36,238 bases of DNA from positions 1 through 36,238 of IMG/VR virus record IMGVR_UViG_3300032086_002567; one strand, 5' to 3'. Of the stretch, positions 1 through 5,295 are shown in pieces (within the stretch, counting starts at the first letter, position 1; each line of letters opens with the position of its first letter). Position numbers and translations under genes: made by a program. The notes beneath the pieces are model-generated. The model saw nothing but the letters and a program-made list of their open reading frames with translations. It had not been told where the DNA came from and did not search any database. Source of the DNA: a virus.

Positions 1-45
1 TTTTATTAAATAAATCGTCTTGTGGGTAATGCCTTAGCGGGTGAA
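1..45. repeat. Terminal direct repeat, left copy (circular join)
   Basis: These 45 bases are identical to 36194-36238. A methyltransferase reading frame continues through the duplicated segment without interruption when the two ends are merged. The simplest reading is an overlap left by assembly of a circular or circularly permuted genome; a true short terminal repeat is less likely because the repeat lies inside a gene. Confidence 0.9.
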
Positions 46-463
46 GGCCTTTCAACCACAAACAAGTTGTTTTTTGAAACTCATCACCAAAGTAGTAAGG
101 TTGAATTATCTGTGTTGGAGGATTGTACTTACTACTCATTATCCCAACAGGATTCTCAATTGCTATCTTATTGATTGGCGCGTCCACCATTTTCATAAAA
201 AAGTCTATACCCTGTTTTTGCCTGCCATCTTTTATTTTTTCATCGAACCAAGCCGCTCCGCTTACTGCTAAATGCGTACAGGGAGGGAAGGCTATCATCA
301 TATCCCAATCGTCATTTAAAATCTCCAAAACGTCACCCTGGATATGCCATTCAGGATGACCGCCTGAGCACTCTTGAATATCAGCGCTAAATGCATCATG
401 CCCTAACTTTCTAAACTCTTTGCACACGGCTTGACTTTCTTCGCAAGCAAGTAGAACCTTCAT
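1..463 (-). CDS. DNA cytosine methyltransferase-like protein, N-terminal part (gene spans the join)
   Basis: Starts at 463 behind a strong AGGAG ribosome site and runs off the left edge; it resumes at 36193 and stops at 36048, giving about 202 residues. The start MKVLLACEESQ is a nucleotide-fold N-terminus. FPPC (Pro60-Pro61-Cys62) matches the catalytic PPC motif IV of C5-cytosine methyltransferases, and IENP (Glu103-Asn104-Pro105) fits motif VI. The protein is much shorter than restriction-associated enzymes, but matches a compact family common in phages and usually annotated as cytosine methyltransferase. It would modify phage DNA, perhaps against host restriction. The missing large target-recognition domain leaves activity unproven. 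It is the last gene of the early minus-strand block. Confidence 0.8.
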   Translation of the reverse strand, partial: MKVLLACEESQAVCKEFRKLGHDAFSADIQECSGGHPEWHIQGDVLEILNDDWDMMIAFPPCTHLAVSGAAWFDEKIKDGRQKQGIDFFMKMVDAPINKIAIENPVGIMSSKYNPPTQIIQPYYFGDEFQKTTCLWLKGLHPLRHYPQDDLFNK

Positions 464-627
464 GAATCACTCCTATTAACATATCTAACCCTTCTATCAA
501 ATAACTCAGCCGCCTCTCTGCCCTGCTCTCGTAGTATGGTGGCTCTCCAGTCTTGCTGGTGCTGCCAAGTTATACCTTTAACCAGATAATTCCAGCGCTG
601 GGCTTCTTTGGCTTGTTCTGGGGTCAA
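460..627 (-). CDS. Small protein with a TTG start (55 aa)
   Basis: I do not recognise the family. The frame has no ATG; a TTG at 627 overlaps the stop of the preceding gene and sits about six bases after a GGAG ribosome site. It reads LTPEQAKEAQRW and continues with a charged, Trp- and Arg-rich helical sequence (WQHQQDW, REQGREAAELFDRR). The stop overlaps the methyltransferase ATG in an ATGA arrangement, so the three genes are probably translationally coupled. Open frame, spacing and both overlaps support a real gene despite the rare start codon. Confidence 0.65.
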   Translation of the reverse strand: MTPEQAKEAQRWNYLVKGITWQHQQDWRATILREQGREAAELFDRRVRYVNRSDS

Positions 628-788
628 AATAGCTCCGGTTGCTTATCTTCATCTAATATTAAAAATACGTTCCGATCGTCACACCTAAACAGACCTTTTG
701 TTTTATCCTTCATTTTGTTGTATAGCCATTCCATAGCCTCGGGTGATACGTTAGGTAGCTTTTGATTGTTGCAGATTAGGTGTCTCAT
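624..788 (-). CDS. Small hypothetical protein (54 aa)
   Basis: Begins MRHLICNNQKLP after an AAAGGA ribosome site; its ATG overlaps the stop of the DUF551-like gene (ATGA). The sequence is mixed alpha/beta and soluble, ending in an acidic tail (LDEDKQPELF). It has two cysteines but no metal motif. I do not recognise a family. Stop/start overlaps on both sides place it in the early operon. Confidence 0.65.
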   Translation of the reverse strand: MRHLICNNQKLPNVSPEAMEWLYNKMKDKTKGLFRCDDRNVFLILDEDKQPELF

Positions 789-997
789 TCGCTATCCTTT
801 TGCTTTGGTGGTTTCCAACTTATTACGTTGTCATGCTCCCAAACATAACCGTTAACTTTGAAATGCGGCCTATTGCCTCTGTTTTTGTGGCAGTAAAATG
901 TGCAATTAAACTCTCTGCCAAGACTGTCTTTAGTTGTAACTTTCTGATTATTTTCAGGCAATCTTGTTTTTACATCTATCCAGTTATTGTTATTCAT
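785..997 (-). CDS. DUF551-type phage protein
   Basis: NNNWIDVKTRLPEN near the N-terminus and the C-terminal VISWKPP are the hallmarks of DUF551, a short family of unknown function frequent in phage early regions. An upstream in-frame ATG at 1093 would give 102 residues, but the start at 997 is preferred: it follows a GGAGG ribosome site, matches the family N-terminus, and the extra upstream segment is explained by an overlapping cysteine-rich gene in another frame. Confidence 0.75.
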   Translation of the reverse strand: MNNNNWIDVKTRLPENNQKVTTKDSLGREFNCTFYCHKNRGNRPHFKVNGYVWEHDNVISWKPPKQKDSE

Positions 998-1163
998 TAC
1001 TCTTTGCCTCCTTCCAAATCTTAGAACTGCACACCCCGCAAATACCATCGCCTTTATAGATGATTTTTCCTGTTTTGTAATTTGATATTCCAACTACCCC
1101 ATCTGACTCACCGATAGAATTTAAACATCTAGCACAGTAGTTTTCTTTTTTATCTTCGCTCAT
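990..1163 (-). CDS. Small zinc-finger-like protein (57 aa)
   Basis: Starts MSEDKKENYCARC. Two CxxC pairs (Cys10/Cys13 and Cys42/Cys45) flank a short beta-rich stretch, the spacing of a zinc ribbon. It follows a good purine-rich ribosome site and its end overlaps the start of the DUF551-like gene. Binding to nucleic acid or to a host protein would be typical of such small phage zinc proteins, but nothing in the sequence fixes the target. Confidence 0.65.
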   Translation of the reverse strand: MSEDKKENYCARCLNSIGESDGVVGISNYKTGKIIYKGDGICGVCSSKIWKEAKSNE

Positions 1164-1167
1164 AACC

Positions 1168-1665
1168 CTAACCTCTCTTTAATTTATCTATAAACTCTGA
1201 CGGATTAACCGTTGTTTTAGGTCTCTCTGGCGCTCTGTATGGCTTAAATGATGCACTTCCCACTGCTGGCTGTGGTGAGAATTTCTGATAGTCTTTATTC
1301 TCGATTATTTCATCAAGCCATGCTTCCTTACTGATGTAGACTTCTGCATTCTTTCTTGACGGGTATCGAGCATCCTTATAGGTTGATTTAACGTACTTGG
1401 GTAAATGGTCGAATATTAGCTTCTTTTTCTTGTTGCTTAGCTTGCTCCATCTAGTTCGGGTAGTTTTGAGATTCCCTTTCTTTTCGTACATCGCCCAGAA
1501 TTTTTGAAACTCCGCTTCTCTTTCATCATCAGTTTGAATGCCTTCGTATTCCTGTAGGCGTTCGTTAAGGTAGTGAACTTCGTTTTCTAGGTGTTTGTGA
1601 GAGTTTTCTAGGTTTGTGTAAGCCTCTATGAAATCGGCTCTTGTGCAGGTTTTTAGGTCTATCAT
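1168..1665 (-). CDS. Phage replication-associated C-terminal-domain-like protein (165 aa)
   Basis: Residues 1-45 form a predicted coiled coil (NLENSHKHLENEVHYLNERL). The middle, FQKFWAMYEKKGNLKTTRTR followed by KLSNKKKKLIFDHLP, then YPSRKNAEVYISKEAWLDE, resembles the C-terminal module found in many phage replication or replisome-organiser proteins, in which a lysine-rich helical segment is followed by a Tyr-rich tail. No helicase or nuclease motif is present. It is the first gene after a candidate internal promoter and a long hairpin leader. A role in replication is inferred from that resemblance only. Confidence 0.6.
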   Translation of the reverse strand: MIDLKTCTRADFIEAYTNLENSHKHLENEVHYLNERLQEYEGIQTDDEREAEFQKFWAMYEKKGNLKTTRTRWSKLSNKKKKLIFDHLPKYVKSTYKDARYPSRKNAEVYISKEAWLDEIIENKDYQKFSPQPAVGSASFKPYRAPERPKTTVNPSEFIDKLKRG

Positions 1666-1706
1666 TTGTAACCCCTCAAGTTTTTATCCCCTTTATCGAA
1701 ATAATG

Positions 1707-1763
1707 CGCGGCTAACTCAAGGGGAGGGAGGAAAGCAAGTGATCAATCAAGCTCTTAGCCGCG
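1707..1763 (-). promoter_or_regulatory. Leader hairpin before the 165-residue gene
   Basis: A perfect 9-base inverted repeat, CGCGGCTAA (1707-1715) and TTAGCCGCG (1755-1763), closes a 39-base loop in the untranslated leader between the candidate promoter at 1771-1798 and the gene starting at 1665. There is no adjoining T-run, so it is not an ordinary terminator. It could stabilise the transcript, bind a protein or control translation. Confidence 0.5.
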
Positions 1764-1770
1764 TAAATCC

Positions 1771-1798
1771 ATTATAACTTAATTTCTATCTATCGCAA
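1771..1798 (-). promoter_or_regulatory. Internal sigma70-like promoter
   Basis: On the minus strand TTGCGA (1793-1798), a 16-base spacer and a perfect TATAAT (1771-1776). It lies at the very end of the 70-residue gene and would start a transcript with a leader of about 100 bases ahead of the gene at 1665. The same TTGCGA -35 box occurs in the promoter at 30549-30577. Confidence 0.5.
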
Positions 1799-1998
1799 AC
1801 TCTAAAAGTCACCGTCCCCGATTTTCTCAACTCTGCGTAGACAGTGATCTTACTCACAAGAAATTGACTAGCGTAAGCAAAGCTATTGCCGCAATCACGC
1901 TTGTTCAGCTTGCGTAGCTCTATAACCCTATCAATGCACTTTAGAGCAGTTCTAAGGGGTTTCTTTGACTCGTTGTGTATTATTATTTTATTGGTCAT
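1786..1998 (-). CDS. Small basic hypothetical protein (70 aa)
   Basis: Starts MTNKIIIHNESKK behind a GAGG ribosome site. Lysine- and arginine-rich, with two predicted helices (TALKCIDRVIELRKL and SFAYASQFLVSKITVYAEL) and a short C-terminal strand. A small DNA- or RNA-binding protein is possible, but I recognise no family. Its 3' end carries the candidate internal promoter. Confidence 0.6.
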   Translation of the reverse strand: MTNKIIIHNESKKPLRTALKCIDRVIELRKLNKRDCGNSFAYASQFLVSKITVYAELRKSGTVTFRVCDR

Positions 1999-1999
1999 A

Positions 2000-2227
2000 T
2001 TACCCTCGTTTAGTTGTGGCTAAAGCGGTGTCGGCCATACCAGAAACCTCATCTAGCCTCTCTTGCTCTATGTCTGCTATAAACTGCAATACAGCTCTAA
2101 ACTCTTCATTCTCTTTTTGTAGCTGCTCTATCTTAGGCGTGACAATCTCGTCTAACTGCAAACTAGCAAGTAAGCTTAAATTGTAATTATCACACCAATC
2201 AGCTAATTTTCCGTAAAAATCACTCAT
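2000..2227 (-). CDS. Small acidic helical protein (75 aa)
   Basis: The preferred start at 2227 (MSDFYGKLADWC) follows an AAGGAGAG ribosome site; an upstream in-frame ATG at 2272 lies inside the preceding gene and has no ribosome site. The central part, KIEQLQKENEEFRAVLQFI, is a heptad coiled coil, typical of small phage proteins that dimerise. The start overlaps the end of the preceding gene by eight bases. Function unknown. Confidence 0.65.
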   Translation of the reverse strand: MSDFYGKLADWCDNYNLSLLASLQLDEIVTPKIEQLQKENEEFRAVLQFIADIEQERLDEVSGMADTALATTKRG

Positions 2228-2456
2228 TGTTATTACTCTCCTTAAACCCGCAAATCCTAGCTGTATCCTCACCCCACGCCTGAACTATGTCTGGAACGCT
2301 TGACCCGTAAGTGTCCCTGCAATGATTTCTCGCAACTTGATAAATTTCTGATAGCGTCGGGTTGTTTTTTAAAACAAAATCCGCCTCATACGCACCAATC
2401 ATTGTGTTTACAAACTCCATTATTGCCTTTGTTTCTATATTTAAATCCTTATTCAT
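2220..2456 (-). CDS. Hypothetical protein (78 aa)
   Basis: Reads MNKDLNIETKAIMEFVNTMI, followed by a helical domain with LSEIYQVARNHCRDTYG and a polar Asn-rich tail. It is soluble and acidic, with no recognisable motif. It overlaps the following gene by eight bases, in line with the compact early operon. Confidence 0.6.
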   Translation of the reverse strand: MNKDLNIETKAIMEFVNTMIGAYEADFVLKNNPTLSEIYQVARNHCRDTYGSSVPDIVQAWGEDTARICGFKESNNNE

Positions 2457-2471
2457 TCTCTTATCTCCTAT

Positions 2472-2645
2472 TTAGTTAACTCTTAACACCCTTCGCGCCT
2501 TCCCAGCCTGAACAAGAATACTCTCAATCATTTCGCTTAACTCTGATAGTATTTTGCTTGTCTCATTATAGCCGCCATTATACCCAAGCATATGTTGAGC
2601 CTCTTTTATGCGAAGGTTGATATATTCAATTTGATCTGTATTCAT
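2472..2645 (-). CDS. Small helical hypothetical protein (57 aa)
   Basis: Starts at 2645 after an AAAGGA ribosome site and reads MNTDQIEYINLRIKEAQHML. Two amphipathic helices are separated by a Gly/Asn turn (GYNGGYNE), the second running ILSELSEMIESILVQ, with a basic tail (GKARRVLRVN). The helix-turn-helix hairpin shape suggests a small dimeric protein. No family recognised. Confidence 0.6.
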   Translation of the reverse strand: MNTDQIEYINLRIKEAQHMLGYNGGYNETSKILSELSEMIESILVQAGKARRVLRVN

Positions 2646-2671
2646 ATTGTTTTCCTTTAGTTGATAGGGGT

Positions 2672-2893
2672 TTATTCTTCAAAGCAACTCATTTCGCCTT
2701 TATTAATACACTGAAATACACCATTTATTCTACCTCTACCCTTTCCACAAAATTGCACCTTTACCGGAGCGCCTTCGTATGGAGGATTTTTTCGAACCCA
2801 CCATTTATACCCGTCCATTTCTACTATCTTGCAATCAATGTAATCTTCACTGTAATCAAGATGTTTGCATCCTTTGTGTGTTTTTTTGCCCAT
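2672..2893 (-). CDS. Cysteine-rich small protein (73 aa)
   Basis: Basic N-terminus (MGKKTHKGCKHLD) and five cysteines (Cys9, 21, 49, 62, 70) within 73 residues, with conserved-looking CKH, FCGKG and FQCINKG contexts and a WWVRKNPPYEG core. The pattern fits a small zinc-stabilised domain, though ligand pairs are not of the simple CxxC type. Located in the early operon between the GIY-YIG-type gene and other small genes. Function unknown. Confidence 0.6.
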   Translation of the reverse strand: MGKKTHKGCKHLDYSEDYIDCKIVEMDGYKWWVRKNPPYEGAPVKVQFCGKGRGRINGVFQCINKGEMSCFEE

Positions 2894-2927
2894 TCTTCTA
2901 TTCTCCAGCTATTAAGTTATAGGTTGT

Positions 2928-3503
2928 CTAACCCATCTTTTGTGATTGTTTGATCAATTCTAGATCGTGCTCATTTAATGATCTTGCTCGTTTCTCATCT
3001 TGGCCTCTAAACGTCTTTACTAGATCAAAGCAGTCCATAGAGAACCATTCGCCCCGAACTTTGTGTTTTTTACATCTTCTGTGTAGCTTTTTCTCGAGGT
3101 TTCTAGCCGTCTGAACACATTTACCAGTGTAGTAACTCCAAATCATTTTTAAATCTTTCGGGTTTGACGTTTGAAGCTCTTTTATTCTGCTTTTTGGATT
3201 GTAGCTCATGCCAAGCTTAATCATCTCTCCATCAGATATCCCATACAAATATTGCTTCTTATCTGTATTTTTTGATTCTCTAACCGCTTTATGCCTTCTA
3301 ATAATGACGTCCGCATAATCCCATTGAGATGGCGACAATCCATGCCTGCGTAAATACCAGGTTATTAGTGATGATGCTATCGACCTATCTTTCTCATCAA
3401 TTGTTTTTGATTTAACTATCCTATGCAAGTTCGCCATCAACTTTTGTTTCTCTGTTAAACCTCTCTTTGCTGATTTACTCTTCCACTTTTTCTTTTTAGC
3501 CAT
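2928..3503 (-). CDS. T5orf172/MUG113-type GIY-YIG superfamily protein (191 aa)
   Basis: A very basic N-terminus (AKKKKWKSKSAKRG) and a helical domain of about 80 residues precede a C-terminal domain reading YLYGISDGEMIKLGMSYNP, then RIKELQTSNP and finally GEWF. These are the signature elements of the T5orf172/MUG113 branch of the GIY-YIG superfamily: degenerate Y-Y strands, KLG, the arginine in helix one and the terminal GEWF. Family members are candidate nucleases or DNA-binding proteins. The start at 3503 is preferred because GGGGGAAG lies just upstream; an ATG at 3521 is also in frame. It is the first gene downstream of the large structured RNA. Confidence 0.75.
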   Translation of the reverse strand: MAKKKKWKSKSAKRGLTEKQKLMANLHRIVKSKTIDEKDRSIASSLITWYLRRHGLSPSQWDYADVIIRRHKAVRESKNTDKKQYLYGISDGEMIKLGMSYNPKSRIKELQTSNPKDLKMIWSYYTGKCVQTARNLEKKLHRRCKKHKVRGEWFSMDCFDLVKTFRGQDEKRARSLNEHDLELIKQSQKMG

Positions 3504-3513
3504 ATCTTCCCCC

Positions 3514-3591
3514 TTTCCCATAGGCTGGTAAGTTATCTAAACTCACTAAACCTTGGTACTCGTTACCCTTTTATATTTCCCATAGACTGGT
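3514..3591. repeat. 62-bp-spaced direct repeat
   Basis: Two 16-base copies at 3514-3529 and 3576-3591 differ at a single base (TTTCCCATAGACTGGT in the second). They flank the gap just upstream of the GIY-YIG-type gene, and the nearer copy overlaps its ribosome-site region. They may be a duplication scar or paired binding sites. Confidence 0.6.
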
Positions 3592-3829
3592 CCCATTAAA
3601 CGACCTAGATACAAGTAGTCAGCATTGCTAGGATTTATAAAGCCGTATTTAATGTCTTGCTTTCCTGACTCGTTTTCATTTCTGCTGAACAAGAATCTAA
3701 ATTCTCAAAGGACTTGTCAATTAGCATATCAACGCCACCTATTGAAACGGCATCGTCGGAATTAATATTCCCGCCAGTTATCTCCAAAAGGGACTTAAAC
3801 CCAATCTGTGACAAGTGGTCGTTGATATG
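3546..3829 (-). pseudogene. Coding-like stretch without a usable start, possibly frameshifted
   Basis: Two overlapping minus-strand open frames follow each other: 3635-3829 (64 codons, containing LLEITGGNINSDDAV and VDMLIDKSFENLDSC) and 3546-3704 (52 codons, containing KYGFINPSNADYLYLGRL). Both look protein-like, and a single-base shift near an A-run at about 3675 would join them, but neither has a well-placed ATG or ribosome site. This may be the remnant of a gene, or chance open frame over structured RNA. The upstream part overlaps domain 6 of the RNA, whose 14-bp inverted repeat is better explained by RNA structure. Confidence 0.25.
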
Positions 3830-4484
3830 CTAACTATAGATGATATATGAAGGGGAGCTATTAAGAGACTAAGCCTTGTATCGGTTTAGCAAAGCTAGGA
3901 GTCTAACCCTAAAATAGCAAATGCCACCTAAACCTATAACTCCACCTCATATATCATCTATTTACTGAGGAAGTGTTTATAAATATGGTGCGCTTGGAAG
4001 GATTCGAACCTTCACGGGTTACGCCAGCAATTTCTAGAAAACTAACTGACCCCACCTAAAAAAAACAACATTTAGGCGCGTCTACCAATTCCGCCACATG
4101 CGCATATATTTATAAACACTATTTAGACTGCTTAAGGGAGTGAGCTAACCTCCGCTAGGTGGCTAACGCCTCCCGCACAGGGACCACGTTTGACAGCTAT
4201 CGCGCGAACTTAACACCGTCTACGCTCCATCGTCGTTAGACCTAACTCACTCTATTAAACAGTCTATTGCTTTGAAAGGGAGCCCGTTGTTATCACAGCT
4301 AATTACCTAATAGTTAAGGTCACCTCTGTGCAACGGGCATAAAAAAACCTTTTAAAAGCAAAACCTCAGGTGGTGACAGCTCATAGTTTGAAACAAGATG
4401 AAAACAACTAAGGCTTACTGTAGATTCTGCTATTAAAAGGCTCTTAATATCTTGTTTCGTTCTTAAACTGACACCACATCAGCG
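3712..4484 (-). ncRNA. Large multi-domain structured RNA (GOLLD/ROOL-like candidate) with embedded tRNA-like domain
   Basis: There is no convincing gene here, but six nearly contiguous helical domains. From the 5' end: D1, 4370-4379 with 4468-4477 enclosing a perfect 10-bp helix 4390-4399/4449-4458, crossed by 4348-4359/4429-4440 (a pseudoknot; the same helix is followed by seven T on the minus strand and could attenuate). D2, 4282-4289/4331-4338 continued by 4294-4298/4326-4330. D3, 4124-4144/4246-4266, 21 positions with two mismatches, enclosing 4158-4168/4234-4242. D4, a perfect 15-bp helix 3972-3986/4106-4120 around a tRNA-like fold. D5, perfect 15 bp, 3836-3850/3947-3961. D6, perfect 14 bp, 3721-3734/3820-3833, crossed by 3712-3719/3809-3816 (second pseudoknot). 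Gaps between domains are only 2-15 bases. A promoter lies directly upstream. Size, ornateness, tRNA association and phage setting recall GOLLD and ROOL RNAs; membership is not shown. The 3' end is uncertain. Confidence 0.75.
3986..4103 (-). tRNA. tRNA-like domain with aberrant anticodon loop and variable arm
   Basis: The minus strand begins GCGCATG and continues TGGCGGAATTGGTAGACGCG, a classic leucine-type D arm. The 3' half has GAAGG-TTCGAAT-CCTTC (T arm) and ends CAAGCGC-A-CCA with CCA encoded. The acceptor stem pairs at six of seven positions (A-A mismatch at position five). The anticodon stem CCTAA/TTAGG encloses 12 bases instead of seven, including a run of eight T overlapping the 3' side of the stem, and offers no leucine anticodon. 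The variable region is 41 bases, as if a GGGGT/ACCC arm had gained about 27 bases. It is probably not a decoding tRNA; the elbow and acceptor could still be recognised by tRNA enzymes. Confidence 0.6.
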
Positions 4485-4490
4485 TTTTTA

Positions 4491-4518
4491 ATTATACCTC
4501 ATTCTTGGTTATTGTCTA
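4491..4518 (-). promoter_or_regulatory. Promoter of the large structured RNA
   Basis: On the minus strand TAGACA (4513-4518), a 16-base spacer and a perfect TATAAT (4491-4496). Transcription would start near 4484, at the first base-paired segment of domain D1. The -35 box overlaps the stop codon of the membrane-protein gene at 4516. Close agreement with the sigma70 consensus suggests strong use by host polymerase. Confidence 0.7.
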
Positions 4519-4776
4519 GTCTCCCATGATATCTGAATGCAAAAGTATAGATATTGGTAGCGCGTATATCAAAACCCTAGCCCACCAAGGGCATACTTTA
4601 AGGGTTTCTATGTAGTCATTAGCAAATGGTTCTGGTTTTATTAGGTCGGCTATACCTTCATCAGCTCTCCATTTTTCCATTACACTTCTCATCTTTACTG
4701 TTATGACAAAGTGAAGCATTAAATCCGCTGCAACCCCAGCTAGAAGCCACCATAAAATTATTTCAACATTACTCAC
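4516..4776 (-). CDS. Two-helix membrane protein (86 aa)
   Basis: Two hydrophobic segments, about residues 5-26 (IILWWLLAGVAADLMLHFVI) and 64-80 (WARVLIYALPISILL), are separated by a charged loop with acidic and basic residues. It should sit in the host inner membrane with both ends on the same side. No family recognised; roles such as superinfection exclusion or membrane remodelling are possible but unsupported. Its stop codon lies inside the promoter of the structured RNA. Confidence 0.6.
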   Translation of the reverse strand: MSNVEIILWWLLAGVAADLMLHFVITVKMRSVMEKWRADEGIADLIKPEPFANDYIETLKVCPWWARVLIYALPISILLHSDIMGD

Positions 4777-4779
4777 TAT

Positions 4780-5064
4780 CTATTCCTCCTTAGTTATTAG
4801 TTTTTGTAGTTTAACTGCAATAGCTCTATTTGATGTGCTCCACAAAGATTTCGAGTCGCATTCCAACAAATTATCAATCAACTCCTTTATACCCTCCACT
4901 AGAGACTCATTGTCTACGTTAAAGTGTTTGGCTATGGCTATGGCGTCTTGTTTGTTGAAACTAAATATCTCGGGAATTAAGGTAAACTCTAGATGTATTT
5001 CGTCATCACTATGGCCAAGCAATAAAAGTTGGCCATCACTCCAATTATGGTTTTCTATGCTCAT
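4780..5064 (-). CDS. Acidic hypothetical protein (94 aa)
   Basis: Starts MSIENHNWSDGQLLLLGHSD. The first 35 residues look beta-rich (LEFTLIPEIFSF); the rest is helical and ends in a short basic helix (AVKLQKLITKEE). Strongly acidic overall. Such small acidic early proteins often bind host proteins or mimic DNA charge, but nothing specific is visible. It follows closely on the preceding gene in the early operon. Confidence 0.6.
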   Translation of the reverse strand: MSIENHNWSDGQLLLLGHSDDEIHLEFTLIPEIFSFNKQDAIAIAKHFNVDNESLVEGIKELIDNLLECDSKSLWSTSNRAIAVKLQKLITKEE

Positions 5065-5067
5065 TGT

Positions 5068-5295
5068 TTAGTGCTCCTTTTGCGGTGAAGTTTTATATTT
5101 TGAAGGGCTGCACGTGAGCCAAATCTCTCTATTGCTGCCAACTCTATCCACGACACCGGTAAGGCGATATCGAAAATAAAATGCTGGCTTGCCATCGTTA
5201 GATTTGTAAATTCTTGATACACCTTGATCTGCGCTATTTTGCCACGAGATATAATCCCACCCAAAAAGCCAATTACATATCTTCCATATACTCAT
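5068..5295 (-). CDS. Conserved-looking phage protein with WDYI...WLTC pattern (75 aa)
   Basis: Reads MSIWKICNWLFGWDYISWQN, then FYFRYRLTGVVD and IWLTCSPSKY. This arrangement, an N-terminal amphipathic Trp-rich segment, a small beta domain with FRY, and a terminal WLTC, matches a family of short phage proteins of unknown function that I recall seeing. A second overlapping frame (5061-5264) lacks that pattern. The ATG overlaps the stop of the pentapeptide gene (ATGA), supporting coupled translation. Confidence 0.65.
   Translation of the reverse strand: MSIWKICNWLFGWDYISWQNSADQGVSRIYKSNDGKPAFYFRYRLTGVVDRVGSNREIWLTCSPSKYKTSPQKEH

Noticed and set aside
41-359. Plus-strand frames of 76 and 78 residues
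   Set aside because: Antisense to the methyltransferase, whose catalytic motifs and continuation across the join establish the coding strand.
3986-4103. Ordinary functional tRNA-Leu
   Set aside because: The D and T arms fit, but the anticodon loop is about five bases too long, no leucine anticodon can be placed, the acceptor has a mismatch and the variable region is 41 bases.
4282-4338. GC-rich hairpin as Rho-independent terminator
   Set aside because: On the transcribed (minus) strand no T-run follows; the run of T lies before the stem, so this is treated as domain D2 of the RNA.
3712-4484. Group I or group II intron
   Set aside because: I find no matching exons on the two sides, no recognisable intron core that I can point to, and the segment has its own promoter and a tRNA-like domain.
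5061-5264. 67-residue minus-strand frame overlapping the WDYI/WLTC gene
   Set aside because: The overlapping frame at 5068-5295 has the stop/start coupling with the pentapeptide gene and a recognisable pattern.
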